A DNA stretch of 64,000 nt from Fistularia commersonii (lineage: Eukaryota > Chordata > Actinopteri > Syngnathiformes > Fistulariidae), in NCBI GenBank assembly GCA_037954325.1, contig JBBMNZ010000027.1, positions 5,645,001 to 5,709,000 of the forward strand, in the 5' to 3' direction. Positions 36,697 through 52,084 of the stretch are shown here, piece after piece. The position numbers and the translations under genes are program-made. The notes below the pieces were generated by a model that was not told where the DNA came from, made no database searches, and saw nothing but the letters and a program-made list of their open reading frames with translations. Positions within the stretch are counted from its first letter, which is position 1. The number at the start of each line of letters is the position of its first letter.

Positions 36697-39600
36697 GACA
36701 TCACACCGTTGTCTGGCTGTCACGCACCCACGGTCCTGGCTACACTGTTTCTGCTTGGCTGTGGCTCTGTGAACCCACTGAGCATGTGCAGAGCGAAGGT
36801 CAAAGCAATCCAGAAGTGCAGCTCAGCTCCTCTAACCTTTGAGTTCAGGGGCAGATGAGAACAATCAATGGTAACATCAAAGTTGGAGGGAGGAGCAGAC
36901 GAACCCAAACGATCGGTTTGACACAGAGAGGAAAGACAACCGAGCGACTGTCAGCAACCATTTCAGACATCAGTAACAGCCGATGTTAGAGTGGCTAACA
37001 TTTACAGGCCAATAGTACCAAAAGAAATTATTCATCAATTCATTCATTGTCTACATTGCTGTCCTGCACTCAAGTTTGCACCGGGGCTGATTCCTCATCC
37101 TCCAAATAAATGGATTTCATATGAGTTGCAAAGTATGAAATTAATCTGGTGAGTTAAGCTACTGAACTTATTTGTCAATTTATAGCCCAACAACATAGCT
37201 GCCATGAACATTTTCGCTGACAGTAAATTAATGGAGGTCAGGGTCTGACTTAGACAAACATAGTCTGGGAGGCTCTGAGTCTGCTTCTAAACGACCTGCA
37301 CACTCCATGATGTAAACAAGGACATCCGGAAAGCCCTCAGAGGCATAGTGGGGTGCATGTGTGTGAGAAGTCTTTCTCTGCTGCCTGGCAACCTTCATGC
37401 GGGTGGAGAAAGAGCGAAAAAATACGAAGGGGGGTGGATGGCAGTACATGGCGGGAAAATAGACCATTGGCTGTGGTGACACTGTTGGAGGGGGGAATTG
37501 TGAAAATAGACGTGCGGCACAATGTTAGTGTGAGCATTTATGCTACACTTGTGATGTCAGTGTTTCCTCCCCGGTGGCGGGTAGGGGTAAAGGTCTGTGG
37601 TTCAGCTCCATTCCACAGCCAGAGGGGCAGGGAGCATGCTGGCAACAGGCTGAGGGGTGACAAAGCTCCAAACGAGCACTAAGCACTTGAAATGAGCCCT
37701 CAGGGCCAGCCCACAGACTAGCTTTGCCTAAGAGGGTTACTAATATCACCCCAGAATGGACAATTCCCTACTACTAATACCCCAGAGGTTCGGTTCTTAA
37801 GAAATATTGTGCTTCATGCTGCTTGTTGTTATTCCCCTCCAAACATTGGAGGGGTTGTTTGTAGAGGGCTGCATATTTATTTTTTTGCGGGTCAGAAAAG
37901 GGGCACAAATCTCAGTTACGATGTTTTTTTTTTTTTTTGGGTAACCGTTGCTCTATTATGTCATTAAAATATATTCTGAAATGTAAATGAGCATATTTTC
38001 CAGGTGGAGCTTAGGAAGGACTTACTCACACAAAGCAGCACCATCAAAGGCATTCCACTGGTGGTAACAGCTTGCTAATGACTAGAGTATTAGGTGCTAA
38101 TTTAACGAGTCATTTATTCCATAGAGTTTTAGCGACACTTTCAAATGGCCCATGTCACTGTACAGCTTAGAACTATGGGAAACCCAACACCTTGTTGGAA
38201 CACATGACGACTGGTCTGGCCGTTCAAATCAGATTAGCTGATGTTGGAAAATGCTCATGGAAGTGACATGATATTTATCATAAACACCTACTTAACACAA
38301 TCATGACTTGGTCAGCACAAAATAAGCTCCTGAGAGATTGTGATGTGTCATTCTCATTTCAACTGAAATGAGTGAAGTTAAATTATAGCTGAATTTATTT
38401 GTATCAAATGAGAAATCATCATGAATAAATCTTTGTATATGTTGCTATATACTTCATTTAGGAAGTCCTGTTTCATTACTGATATGCAAAAAAACAAGAC
38501 ACATCAAACAAATATTTGAAAACAAACAAAAAAAACCAAAACAAAACAATTGTGCCTAAAGTTGACTGTTTATGGGTCATATTTTAGTTGATGCTGTTAA
38601 TCGCCAAAACAATTTCCGCAAACACCTGTGTGGGAGTGTTAGTGACCAGGTCAGTGTCCTCCATTTCCACTTACAAACAGCCAAGGGTAGAACACTTTGC
38701 AGCTGACGTTGGCTGAAATTTCCCAGAGTTGCTGGTCAATCCAGTCGCTAAACCAAGGTAAATCACCTCCCAGTGACATAATCCCTCACACCTCTAAAAT
38801 TACACTGCATTGTGTGAGAAATCATTTGCTGAATGTATAGGAATTAGTATTAACTTCAGCATACCAAAACCCACATAATGGGGAGATGTGCTTTCCTATT
38901 TAAGAAGCAAACCATCATTCCAATTTACGCTTACCATTTAAAGAGTACACTTCCGCTGGCCTTCCCGAAAAAAATGCAGAAATGGCCCAGCATAAATCCC
39001 TCTACCTCGGTAATTCTATTCCACCTGGACTGAACAAAAGCTAAGAAGAAGCTTTACCTTTCTCTTCTTTTGTGATAATAAGGTGTGCAACATGATCCAT
39101 GGACTTGCCCCGTGAATAGCCCACTGACTTGAGAAGTTTTCATGTTTCAGTGTCTGCCATTTAAACATCTGTTTTGCACTGAAAATCTTTACCTCTTGAT
39201 AAATATACTTTTCGATATTGTGTGAGAGAAAAATCCCTTTTTAATGCTATACTTATCCAATGATGTATCGATTGAAATAGTAATATGTTTCTTGCACAAT
39301 TCATTCAAAAAAAATTATAATGGGTACATTCTCTCAGTACGTCTTTTGCTGTTGCACCGTAAGACTCGGTGTGCAGGATGTTGAATTTGGATTTAGTCTA
39401 TCGTGCAGTAAAAAAAAAAAAAAAAAGAGTGTAAGCGAGACCAAATCCTCGAGGTTTCTTTTGGTAGCTGGGCGATGGTCACCTGCTCACTATGTCACCT
39501 GTTGTCTAATGTAGGATCAACTGAGGGCCATACATATAGACAGTCAGACAGACTGACAGATTCAGACACAGAGAAGTCACTTCTTCTGCTTCATGGCTAA

Positions 39601-41240
39601 TGCGTCTGACAGAATAGGCAGCAGGAAGGCAGAGGGATGAGTAAGCATTTTGAGTGTAATTATATTCCCAAACACAGAAAGAATGCAAAAGGACTAATAA
39701 CTGACTGAATTTCATTAAAACCGAGCAAGTCTAAACAGGAAATTGACTACCTGACAATATTTCGAAGGTTTTAATACCTAATGGAATGTTTATTCCAATT
39801 CTCTTGAATAGCCAGCTCCTCACTTACCCTTCACGCTCCAAAGACTGATGTAAAACAGCATTTAATAGTATCTGTCATGTTCCTAAACATGACATGCATG
39901 GTAATCAGTTAGTTCTCCGATGCCTCTGAATAACCAAATGGACAAACAAGGGCCAAAGTGTAAGTGCGCTGAAACATAACAACTTGACTTGTTATCTCCG
40001 TCGTCATCATCTTCAACTGAGGTCCTCCTCTGGGGGCCTCTGCTTGGGCCTGTCAAGAGCTTTGACAGGGAAAGCAGTGTGGGGCCATTTTGTCTCCTTT
40101 CAGTTATGTTTTGTTTTCCGTGGAGGGCATTGTTGGTATAGACTCTGGACATTGTAGGGTGAGGGGGGCGAGGGCACATTGACCCTAGCAGTAGAAGGTA
40201 GTAAGGGGGGGTTCAGTTGGTGTTATGGACTTGGGCACAGCTAGAGAGTACTGGTCCACCCCTGGAGTGACATGGTGCCTTGGGAGAGAGGGAGAGGGAT
40301 AAAGGGCGTAGAGTACAAACATGTCTAAGTGCTGCCTTCACTACAGATAGGCCCATAGCAAAGAGCATGGCAGCATGGGTTATGACAGCCTATCTGGGGG
40401 ACCTCTTGCGCCCTCCACCCCTCAAACACACATTTTACCCCTCAAACGATGAAAGTCCTGAGGTTATAGCATCACTGACACATCCAACAGGAGCAGGTTT
40501 CCCAGTGCTATATGGGTGCCCTGGTTTTATAATCACACTTCAGAGATTTTTTTTTTAAATTATAAGACACCTCTTTGAAGCAACAGCTTGGAGGTAAACT
40601 GGCAGCTAAGTATAAAAAAATCCAGAAAATAAATTGTAGATTAACGGAAAACAAAACATTGAGGGAAAATTCCAATATATTGAATGTGGATATGCAGATT
40701 TTTCTTTTTTATTATTTTATGAACAGTTAACAGTTCGTGTCAGAGGTTAAGACTGATAAGGTAAAGGATGAGAAACAAGCAATACTGAAAAGTTCATCAG
40801 CTGGTAATTGCAAAGAGGTCATGGGAAATTACTTGTAAGCAGGAGAGGAAAAGTTATGGCTTGGTCAGTTTCTCTGTAAAGCTTGATTCACTGTGTCTGA
40901 ATGCTGGCGTAGTCAATTTAAAAACATCTCAATTGTCTCAAAAGTTAGAAAAGGGATAGTATTAATTATGGCAATTTTGTGAAACCTTCCCATCAAAATA
41001 ACAGAGGGAAGTCATAAAATTGTTAGCTTAGCTAAGCATGAAGCTGAAAAAGGTTATGCAATTAAACTGGTTTTATTCAGAGGTAGCAACGTCAGCTTGC
41101 AAAAGCTTCCTCACAAAGAAGAACAAAGGGCAATCAGACTATCTCAAACAAAGTATCTACAACTAGGTCCAGTTGCCCTACTTAAGCTTTGATTGGATTT
41201 TTTTTTTGACATTACAACTATTACATTGCAGTGACAAAGA

Positions 41241-41276
41241 CATTTCCCCAAGGGAGATCAATAAAGTTCTTATCTC
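41241..41276 (+). mobile_element. remnant of a teleost LINE/SINE 3' end
   Basis: TTTCCCCAAGGGAGATCAATAAAG followed by a degraded TTATCT tail matches the terminal consensus (CCCC..GGGGATCAATAAAGT..TTATCT) of a widespread fish non-LTR repeat. Only the end is recognisable; the 5' limit is not visible. Confidence 0.55.
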
Positions 41277-44200
41277 ATGATGTATCCTACCGCTGTCCTC
41301 ATACTAACAACTAAACAAGTAAACAGAGGCTAAGGGTATTTCATTAATGTTAAATTATTCCTCTTAGACCCATGTCTCCGATTGCTTTTTCACATCAGTT
41401 ACCAAACAGAAAAGCCAATGAATTACAAAGAGCATTCTGTTATGGACTGCACTCAGTCTACATGTGAACAAACCCGTGGCACACATGACCTGCCACTTGC
41501 AAGTGCATATGTCAGCCAGAGATATTAGCACCATGAATTAACAACAATAGTCTAATATATCTGGGTTTCCTTAACCAAGCTGTTTTTCAAAAGGAAACCA
41601 TATGTCTCCCTTCTCTTTTGCTGTGTGATGGACTTCATGCAGTTTATAGCCAATACATTTGGCAAAGTTAAAGGTCGTCTGGAGGTTACTGTGTCAACCT
41701 GGGCAAGTGGATGACCTCTAGAGAAGAGAAAGGGGGAATCACTTTCAAAAAGGACCAGTGTGCAAGCATTACACTTACGGGACAAGTTACAAATGATAAT
41801 GGCAACAGATTGTTTTGGTGTTTTACATATTCTTGTTTTTCTATCTTTATGGTACACCTCTTGTCACATATTATTGTACTCATGGGAGGCAGACAGATCT
41901 GTAATAAGGAGTAGCCTCAAGAAGCAGAAAGTACTAAATTCACTGACTTTACAGTGGCATGCAAGTAATTGTTCTAGCTTGAAATTTAAGAATAAATAGC
42001 AGTGATCTTAAGAATCAAATACCCTGGATACTGACAGCATCTTCCTGCTTTGTCAAAGCAAATGACAAAAACATTCAGCTTTTAAGAGGAAAAAAAATCA
42101 ATGGACTTAGAGACATTTTTTAAATAAAGTGTCAATTACCACAAAAATGTGAAAATTAAGACAGCGAAGTACCGCAATATAATTTGAAGTTTTAGTGCTG
42201 TGAATGTAACAGTGCAAAATGGGAGCATGTTATTTAACAAGTATATGAAAAACTTGTACACATCTGTCTTAGATAATCTGTAAACCCAGTTGTGTAAGAT
42301 GATGTGTTGATATTCTTGTAATACCTTTAGTGTCTTTGTGAGGGCATGCTTGTGTGAGTGTGTGTATGTTTGCATGCATCCGTGTCTGTTAGTCTGCCTG
42401 AATGAATAAAGGGGGGTGGGTATAATCCATCACCAGTTGATAGTCCTCACAAAAAAGGAGCCCTTTTTGCTGAGAGGACAGCCCTTGTGTGGACAAAGAC
42501 CACCATACTGGGGACTTCATAGGACCCAGCTGAAAAGGTGTTGCCCAGAGTAACCCCATTCACATTAACAGGCATGCTGGCCAAAGCCAGTCATTACTGC
42601 TGACTTGGACCAGCCGGGCCACACATCGACCAGCCTAGAGCCTCTAAGGCCATTCACTCCACATCAGCCCACAGGCAAACAGCCTGAACTCTGCCACTGG
42701 GGAGCATCTAGAATTGTTATCTTTCTATTTGACTGTCTGTCTTGAGAGCAGTGTATTGGCAATAACCACGAAATTTGCCAGAATATAAACCTGGGACAAA
42801 CGAATGCAGTTTCATAAAATTGCCCTGCAACACATCCTGTGTACATTTCAGTTATATTGTACAAATTTGTATAATTGTACAAATATTGTGCAAGTGTTAG
42901 TCCTTTATCATTGACTGAATCTTATATTTAGTTTGGACTTAATATTTTATCATGCTATTGAAATGTTTGGTACCGTAAACATAGAATTCTTTTCAATGTG
43001 AAGGAATGGTGATAAACTTCTTGCCGTATGACTGAGTCAGAGGCTAACTGCAGAAAGCAATTGATTCAAAGATGAAAATAAAATTGAAAAACTTGATGAA
43101 AAAACAGTAGAGGGTGAATATGGTCTACTGTGTGTAACAACATGATATTACTGCAGAGTTATTATTATTATTATTTAAAATGGGAATGCATTGGCTGGGT
43201 ATATCTGATAATCTAGCTTGCTCTGTGAATATAGCAATAGAAATATTTTTACAAATCTATCCAATCTGACTTTCAGAAAAGTTAGACCAATGTGATATGT
43301 AGACAGGGGGCTCTGTTAAGTTCAAGATGACCCATTTAGGATAATCTGATCCCAAAAATTGTATAACATGGTACACTGTATAAAACGTCACATACCCAGC
43401 AAAAGCATGTTACAAAATCTTGCTGCTGTTCACAAACTATGGAAATGGAAAATACATTTCACTAATTTCCAAATTTATTTAACATTACCGTAGACAGAGT
43501 GAATGGATATAATCTGCTGAATGGATGTAACTTAAACAACAAATACAAAGTAGTCTATAATTTGATCTTGAAGAGGCCTCTCTGACAGTCTGATCCACTA
43601 TCATCTGTGCCAGTATTGTGTTAGGTGATCAACCACCTTCACAGCCATAGCGGAATACGCATGCTGGTTGATCACTTTGGGATTCCTAACGGATAAAAGA
43701 ACTATTGCAACAATCTGGAAAATCCCCCAAAAACCCGCCTGAAATAATTTGTAGTATTATACAGGCCCATGCAAAAAGCAAGCCTTTATGAAAACAATAC
43801 TCAGCATTGAGTTAAAATATTGTCGGTGACACACCAAACATTTACGAAAGCAAACTTGGTCTAATAGAATAAACATGGTATGCTCAGAATGAATTAGCAC
43901 TCGCAGATCCATCTCCAAACCTCTCCAAACTCAACCAATTTGCCATCTACCCCCATGTAACCTCCACCTCTGCTCTCATCTCTATCGAGTACACTCCCTG
44001 TGGGCAGGTGGTTGTGTAAATTTAGCCACAGCTAGGTGAGGTGCTTCCTGGGTAGACTGTTGGTGAAGCCACCTTTAGGGGATTCAAGATGTCAGAGGGA
44101 ATGAGACATCACCTCAGCTGCCCTGTCAAAAAATTCACCACCTTCCATTTTCCCCTTTACCCCAAGGTCCCACAAGCACTGTGGGTGATGGGGTTTCTTG

Positions 44201-45149
44201 TTTTGTGTTTTCTAATTTAGCCTGAAACAAACCAGCCATTTCCTAACCTAGAGCACTGGCTGAGTGTTAATTGTTACGCTTTACTAAAGCCATTAAAAAG
44301 TGAGCCAGGCCCTGCGGAGGGTGCTTGCCAAAGTTAAAAACCAGAGAAACTGTTATTTAATGCAGGTGATACCCTTTGGAAATGAACGCTACCAGAGATG
44401 GCAGACTGTGCTAGATAAAAAAGAACAATTAAAGAACTCCGCGCTGTGACCACAGATATGTAACCGAACAATTGTTTTGTGATCATCATAGTGAAGAGTG
44501 AGGTGAACATGGAGTGAATGTGTACATTACATGTTAGTTCCAATGATATGAAGAATTTTGTGAAATTCCTCTGAAAATTCCTCACTATTAATTGTCAGAC
44601 TACTAGGTTTTTGATTCTCTCAAATTTGATTAAAAAAGAATGTAATCATTACTATGAATGTGATATTTTGGACATCTAGGGGAGCCACCCCCTGAAAAAG
44701 GACTATGTTTCTTTGAGTGACAGACATTTGGTAGAGAATACCTCATAGGATCCTCCTCAATGACAACGTCAATATATAGAAATTAGAGGATTTCCAGGAT
44801 CTTATCAGAATTAGAATATGAATAGCTTGTTTTAAACTGTTTAAAGAAATTGATATTTTCAAGCATGTCAATGATTATTGAATCATTTAATTTTTAGATG
44901 AATTTTTGGAAAATTGCTCAAGCTACGTTAGACACTAGAAAGAAGAAAATATTATGAAATGTTATGCAAATTTCTTTTAATAAATAGACAACAAAACCAA
45001 GGAGAGAACGACAACCAAGAATATTATTTCAATGGTGGGTGAAAGCTTGTTCGACCACGTTGTGCTGACCGTACAATGAAATAAAAAGCAAGGGTATGTG
45101 TACTGATTTGGTTACATGGTGGTGGTTACTTGAAAAGAAGAAAAAAATT

Positions 45150-45500
45150 TGGAAAGGGTTCCAAATGTGACGATCAGCTTCTTCATTCTCCCTGATGCCG
45201 AGTTAGGCGTTTTGCTGGGAAATGGGCGGCCTGCCAGATTGGGGCCAAGTCAGAGTTGTCAGGGGATTACAGTTCTGCCTTGCTCACTGCAGGGGGTGCA
45301 GAGTGGGCCTCAATTACCCTGGAGCGGCGTGTTTGATTTGGCCCGGCACTTTTGGGGACAGACCAAAAGCTGAATAATGCACCATTAGCAACTCAAAATC
45401 CAGCCCTAAAATGAGTCCACTTATGCATCACATACAGTAATTGTGTGTCTATCAAAGGCTGGCAGGTCTACACCAATTACCCTGATAACAACAAAACAAT
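45150..45500. promoter_or_regulatory. candidate distal pax6 enhancer (elp4 intron)
   Basis: A GC-richer island in AT-rich intron, free of repeats. It carries CCTCAATTACCCTGG, GGGGATTACAG, GCACCATTAGC, CAGTAATTGTG and CACCAATTACCCTGAT; the word CAATTACCCTG occurs twice. A good candidate for a conserved element. Confidence 0.4.
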
Positions 45501-48500
45501 CTATGCATAATATTATCTGCTGAACACCTGTGGGCTGCCTAAAACATCCAAGCTTTGGGCTTTAAAACTTCCACAGGAAACTTCCAAGAGTGAAATCCAA
45601 GGTTAATCAGAGAAAATGTAAAAGTGTGTTTTTATGGAACACTTTATATTTAAAAAAATAATTGATAGAGTGAGAGTGAGAAGGTGGGACAAACAGAGGG
45701 AGTAAGTAAAAGTGATGGGGAGAGAGCGAGAGAAAGAGCGAGAGAGAGAGAGAGAGAAATCTCCCTACTCTGGCTACAGTTGGTGCTGTGCAATTGAATT
45801 TCACAGGATATGAGGCAGCAAATGGCATGTAAAGGCTGAAGCGTCAGACGGTCGCTGCCACACGGGCCAGACAGATAAGGGAGGTGTAAGTGAAATCATT
45901 AGGTAACTCTGCAGGACATCCGGGGCAGTTTGAGGTTTGCAGGGGGCTATAAGAGCCAAAGGTCCTCCTTGAGCTCCATTGAACACCCACTCAGCCTGAT
46001 GTACATGCACTTACAAACACACGGGGAAAATCACTTATACAAACACAAGCCACAAGACAAACAAGGACTCAAGAAAGACACAGGCATGCAACCAAGCAGT
46101 GTTATTTCACTCTGCGCCTGTGAAAAATACATAAACATGAACACACACGCACCCCCCCCCCACACACACACACACACTTCAAATCTGCAGTCTCGTCATT
46201 GAGGTATCAGCAACGGTAATGATTGTGTTTGTCCACCTGAGTATGAAAGAGCTATTCTGGCCAGTGTGGAGGAGACAGCAGTGTGGTGTAGTTCAAGCTG
46301 AAGCCCAGGAAGGCTTCGGCAGTCTCCAGCTCTCAGGGAGGGGAGCAGCCAAGTGTGGATGCACCTCATTACCTCACTCATCCACATACCAATTACCCCT
46401 AAATAAATACACCCAGCCCACAGGCAGCAACAATGACATCTACCCTGAAAGGGAAGAAAGGATGCCGTTCAGAAAGCATTTGCACGCACAGAAAAGTGCT
46501 GTTGGATAATGATGAAAAAAATACAGAGAAAAGAAGTAGAAAGAGGAACATGCAGGGGGGTGCCAAGTCTTTTTAAGAGCTCAAAGAAGAAGCACGGAGA
46601 GAGAAAGAATGAAACAAACACAAAGCAAGCAGAGTGAAGTGATTTAGAAAGATTATTTCTTGCTAAATTTCACCCAACACATCCACAAATGATTGTTGTG
46701 GCAGGGGAGGGGCAAAGTTTAATTGTTTTAATACATGCAGCCATGAGACAGCTCTGCTACAAACTAAAATGGTGATCTGTGCATAGCCGACACATATTTG
46801 CATGTAAGACGCTCAGTGCTCAGATGCTCAGATGCTCAGTGTAATGATAAAAGCAGTGTGCCCAAAAGTCAAACAATATTGGCGATAAAGACAAGAATCC
46901 AATATTTTTAGTCAGAGAACTCCATTCCAACACGGATTTACAGACTATGACAAGTTACCTATGAGGACAAAGTGACAAATAATGGCTCTGAAATATAAAC
47001 AAATAAATTAAGCACTTGGCAATTGAAAGTTTCTGATGCTGAAGTGAGAAGGTGAGGGATGGATGCAGGAAAGGTGTGTAGCAGAGAAAGAAGACAGATG
47101 TGTTTTCAGGGAAGGGGGTATTAGGAAGGAGAGGAAGCCAAGAGTTTATTCACCCCCCTCCCTCCTCCATGTGGGATCTTTCTGCATGAGCAACTCTGTC
47201 ATACCTGGGGGACAAAATGGTCTCTCTCTTTCTCCGACTGTCTCTCTCTCTGCCCCACTTCCTTCCTATGACTCCTGTGTGTATTTGTTTGCGTGCGTGT
47301 GTGCTTGTGTGTGCGAGTGCCCAGTGACCTGCAGAGTCAAGTCTGGATCATGGTGAAAAAAACCTGGTTGGGTCTACGGTATGGCAAGAGAATCTTAGAG
47401 TGACAGATCAGCAAAAATAAGAATCCAAGCACATACTAATCCATATAAAAAAAAAAAAATCACAATTAAAGGGATTCAGTGATCCTCAAATAGATAATTT
47501 TAAGCATGTTGTTGATTTTTGTGAAAAATAGCCCTAGCTTTAGGAAACATTTTGTCATTTCGTTCTTTCCAAATCTATTTTTTTTTTGGACTTAGGTACT
47601 TTGGTATCGCTACAAGAGAAACTCCATCCAATTTCCATCTGGTTCAGAAGAGCTGTGGCCAGATTTTTCCAGCGTGTGCAACCTGCAAGGTTTTAGCCTT
47701 TTAAATCATTCTGAACATTTCTAAAATTTGGAAAATTACCATTAATTACCTCGAAATAGTGTCCAAAATATTTTTTGCACTTCTCATAATATTGAACGTA
47801 TCAAAATCACTCACATGAAAACAATATATCCGCCTCTCTTTCATTTGGAAATGTTACATGTGAATCTTAAAATAATACAGGGAATACACACACAGGCTTT
47901 CCTGATGTTGGCAGCTGACAATGAACACTTAAAACTAGTGTCATGGCCCCTAAACACTTTTTCAGTTATGTCAATTTGGTTTGATGACAATCTCATTTTC
48001 TGGTGAGCAGCAGAATTATTCTTCCTGCGAAGGACAAGTGCAGCTCAATACTTCCAAATAAAACAGGTTTAATAAAAAAAGGCCATCAATTCAGATTACT
48101 GAATATTACTGAATCCTCAGAAGTTATGAGACACCCCTCTATCATTGTCTATCTAACATTATGACAGGAATCATTTAATTTAACTGAACAATTTGTCTGA
48201 TAAAAAATATCACTCAGCACTCAGCACTGACATCATCACTTAACATTACTGACGCAGATTTTATTGGAAGCTAAAAAAGCCTGAAGCCTAAAAACTTCCT
48301 CCAACATGTTTGATCGATGACGTGAGATGCTGCAGAGCTTGACTGGTTCCTTTACTTTACTTGCTGTCTTCCCAATATGGCGCAATTCGCACTAATAATG
48401 GTTTTGCCTGTCAAATGAATGTGACAGAGAGATGTTCTGTGGTGATACGTAATGAATTGGACTTGTGTCTTTTCATTTATTTCTCAACCTAACAATTGCT

Positions 48501-51123
48501 CCCTTCATTTGCATTTACACTTGTTTTGACACTGCATATTAACACCACACCTCTTATCTCTAATATCTTATGCAATGTCAGGAAAACAAGCCATAACAGG
48601 CCTAAAGAGAATGCCAGCCTGTTGCTAGAGTCCAAACTGAATGCAGTAAAACCATACACAGGCAACTACTTATGGCAGGCCTGGGAAAGTATCTCAATGG
48701 GGGGACCACGGGCACTTAACTGCAATTATTTTCAATATAGACATTTTTGTGCAAGCATTAAATAAATATCATAAATCTTTTCCTTTTTATGTATTTTCTG
48801 AATTCTTTTATCATATTTTTGAGCAACGAAAATTAGAGTTTTTGTACAGATATTTCTGTTGAACCCTCTCAATTGTAGATGACACTATATTTAGAGGCAA
48901 TTCAATTAATTAATTGTTCATCGATTGTGTTGCGCATGGGGTATGAGACCAAATGCTTTGTAATTATTGCTAATTATCTGAACCTAACTATATATATTGA
49001 TGTCGATATGTAGCATTTGTATTGGCATATGAATAAGTGACTAAAGTCACATAAACAATAAATTATTCATAGCTTAAGCCACTTCATGTTGGTCTTAAAC
49101 TCGAGACAAATTCATTCAAGTTGTTCAAAATATAAAAAAAGGGAATGGTGCACACCTCTTCAGAAAAAATATTAGGTGGCTCTACAGATAAAAGTTGGAT
49201 AGTAAGAGATACCATCATTTGTGGTAAGGGTATACTTCCTAAATGCGGGAAACACATCCTAATCTTAGAAAAAGGAAAAAAAAACAAAAACAAACGCACA
49301 TGACCAAAAAGACTGTTTTAGACCAGAGGCAAATTCTTGGTTAACGGAAACAGCGCCTGGGAACGTGTCAGGTTTCCAGGCTGTTGATTTTGTGTAATAA
49401 ACAGAGAGTGATAGATGGAATGGGTGTGAAAGGAGCAGGTTTATTAGGATATCTTCCCGATTGAGGGCTAATTGAGACAGGTCATGTCAGAGAGCTCTGG
49501 TGCTACAGGTGGGTGGAGTAGCATTGACGTGCTATGGCAGCATAGTCAGAATTCCTCATGTTTAGCACAACCTTCACCTGCATGGGAATTTCAGGTGCTG
49601 CCAAATGTGCACACCACACTGGCTGTGTGTGAAAACCTCGTTGTCATTTACTAACTATTATGATTTAACACCTGCTCAACTGCAGCTGGTGGTTCTTTGT
49701 GGGAATTCAAATATTTTCAATATCCTTCTCCTTATAACACTGACCCATGGTGATGTCAAATCCTGTAGTATCTGTTTTTTGAAATTGGTATAAGACATCA
49801 TAATACATTTTGAGTTTGTGATTGTATTTGAGCAAAGCCTGCATGAATACATATTTCAAAATCTGTTCAAATTCTTCTCAAAGTATGTGAACATTCTGAT
49901 AAATAGCCAAACAACAACAACCCAAAACTCGTGCAAAAGCGTTTGCGTGACACGTGAGACTTCACACGCTACCTTTGCCTACGAGGAAGGCTTTGCAGGA
50001 TCCTTGAGAACACACCCTTGCATGCTTCATGATTTGTATGTTTTGACAAACACACAACAAAATAGTCCTCCTGCTTTTGTTTCTGTTCAACCAGTGAACA
50101 GTCTCTGGCATGTCAGCAAGGTCTATACACAAAAGGAAGTGATTTTACAAAATCAAATCACATATTTGCACGAGCTGTGAGCTTTGTTTTTAATGCCAGC
50201 ATCGGAACAAAATAATCCTATATCAGAACCGACATCTGCCACTGCCAGTGATTTGTATTCCTATGGTCACATTAAGATTAACAGGAAAAATACTGCTCCC
50301 ACACATATTTAGAGCAACATATTACATCCCAAAAGAGAGACAACACAGGAGGGACCAGGGAGAAAGTTTAACGATCTCAACTTCTTGACAAAACACGACA
50401 ATAAGTCGACAAACTAACAGAAACACAAACCACTAGAATATAAATAATATCAGACAATATATATAAGATATAGATGTAATGGTTCAAAAGAACATTTAAA
50501 TATGAAATTTAATGTCTATTCCTGAAGTAAATGGTCTACTGCTGAATACACAATACAAAAGTCTCACGGCAATAATAAAAGTGAATTGTATATCAATGCT
50601 GTAATAGTCAATTTCAACACATAACACAGTAGTGCAATCTAATCAGTATACAGTTGATCAACATATATGTTGATGCAATAGTGAAAGGATCTCAAATGAT
50701 AAAATATGTTGAGCACTAATGTACCAACATAAACAAGAGAAAAAGGAAAATATACTTATCTAAATTGGAAACCTTACCATAATTTTCTCAAGAACTGTAA
50801 GCTGTTTATATTGCAAAGTTGTAGAAATTAATGGGGATAATTTCAATTTCTTAAAGTCTCCGCAAGTGTTTGAGTTTTCTTAATATTGTTCTATAAACTC
50901 AAAACAGTTTGTTGATATTTATTTGATTAATTCCAAGTATTTCCGTTTTTTGTGGTAATACATTTCATGCCATTTCATTATTTACTTCACTAATTTGGAA
51001 ATAAATTCAAACTGAATCAGTGTTTTTCTCAATATTGTTAGAAACAGGGATGAAAGGATGTTGGTTTTTATGTGGTAGTTTTTGCTTAATCATTTTCAAA
51101 GATAATTTCAAAAAGACAAAAAA

Positions 51124-51167
51124 TGGGGATCAATAAGGTTTATCTTATCTTATCCTATCCTATCTTA
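51124..51167 (+). mobile_element. remnant of a teleost LINE/SINE 3' end
   Basis: GGGGATCAATAAGGTTTATC followed by tandem TTATC/CTATC units, the same 3' terminus type as at 41241. The body upstream is not recognisable. Confidence 0.6.
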
Positions 51168-52084
51168 AGTACAGCATTACTTTGAGACATTTCTGGACCG
51201 CAAGTTAGTAAAGCAGCAATGTGTGCTTATATCATTGTAGGTTGTGTTCATGTAATTTTATATACAAGATTCATACATTCATTTTTTTCTGCATACAAAT
51301 CATACGCACAAAAATGTTAGGGTAAACTGAAAATCACATTCACTAAACCAAATATGGTGGAATTTAATCATCTCATATGAGTTTCTTCATCCACAATAAA
51401 ATCCTCCACTTGGTCATAAGACCTAACATTTGTGGAATTTTGTATGGTGTTACTTCAAAAGTAAGAACCTCAATGTACCATATCGTAATGTGGCCACACA
51501 GTCCCACATGATGACACAGTCTCAGAATTAGCAGGATGAAAAGATGCATTCCATTCATATGGCCAATATACATTGGCAAATACACTTACTTCATCTGCCA
51601 AATCCCTAAATTAACACCTTTTTGGTGAGAAAGCTCAATTTGGAACACATCACACCAACACCACAGCTGGCATTCAAGGGTAAAATTAATTACTTCAGAT
51701 ACATGTGCTTCCTCTCAAAGTGGCAGACTTATTTGTATTCAGGAACATTCAGCAGAAGTAATCGATGCACACACAAAATACGGCCACCCAATGACCCCAG
51801 TCCCGTCTCAAAGTCCCTCCCCATCCCCAAAGCCCTGACGGCTCAGTCATGCATGGGGAAACAAACACAGGTAGTGAGAGCAAATCACACTGCAACAAAA
51901 CACAGAAACATGAATGGGAAGAATTACAATGATGGGCTGGATGAAGGACAATGGGCTTGGCATTAAACAAACGCCAAATCCCAGGATGGGCTGGTGGAGT
52001 ATGATACAGATTACAGGCACCTAGTCCCTGCCTGGGGAAAAGGGGAGAAGAAGAAAAAAGGACACAATATTGCAATCTGACAGC

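Noticed and set aside
39883..40179. 98-residue minus-strand frame considered as an earlier elp4 exon
   Set aside because: No similarity to the Elp4 segment expected before the last exon, and no fitting splice sites.
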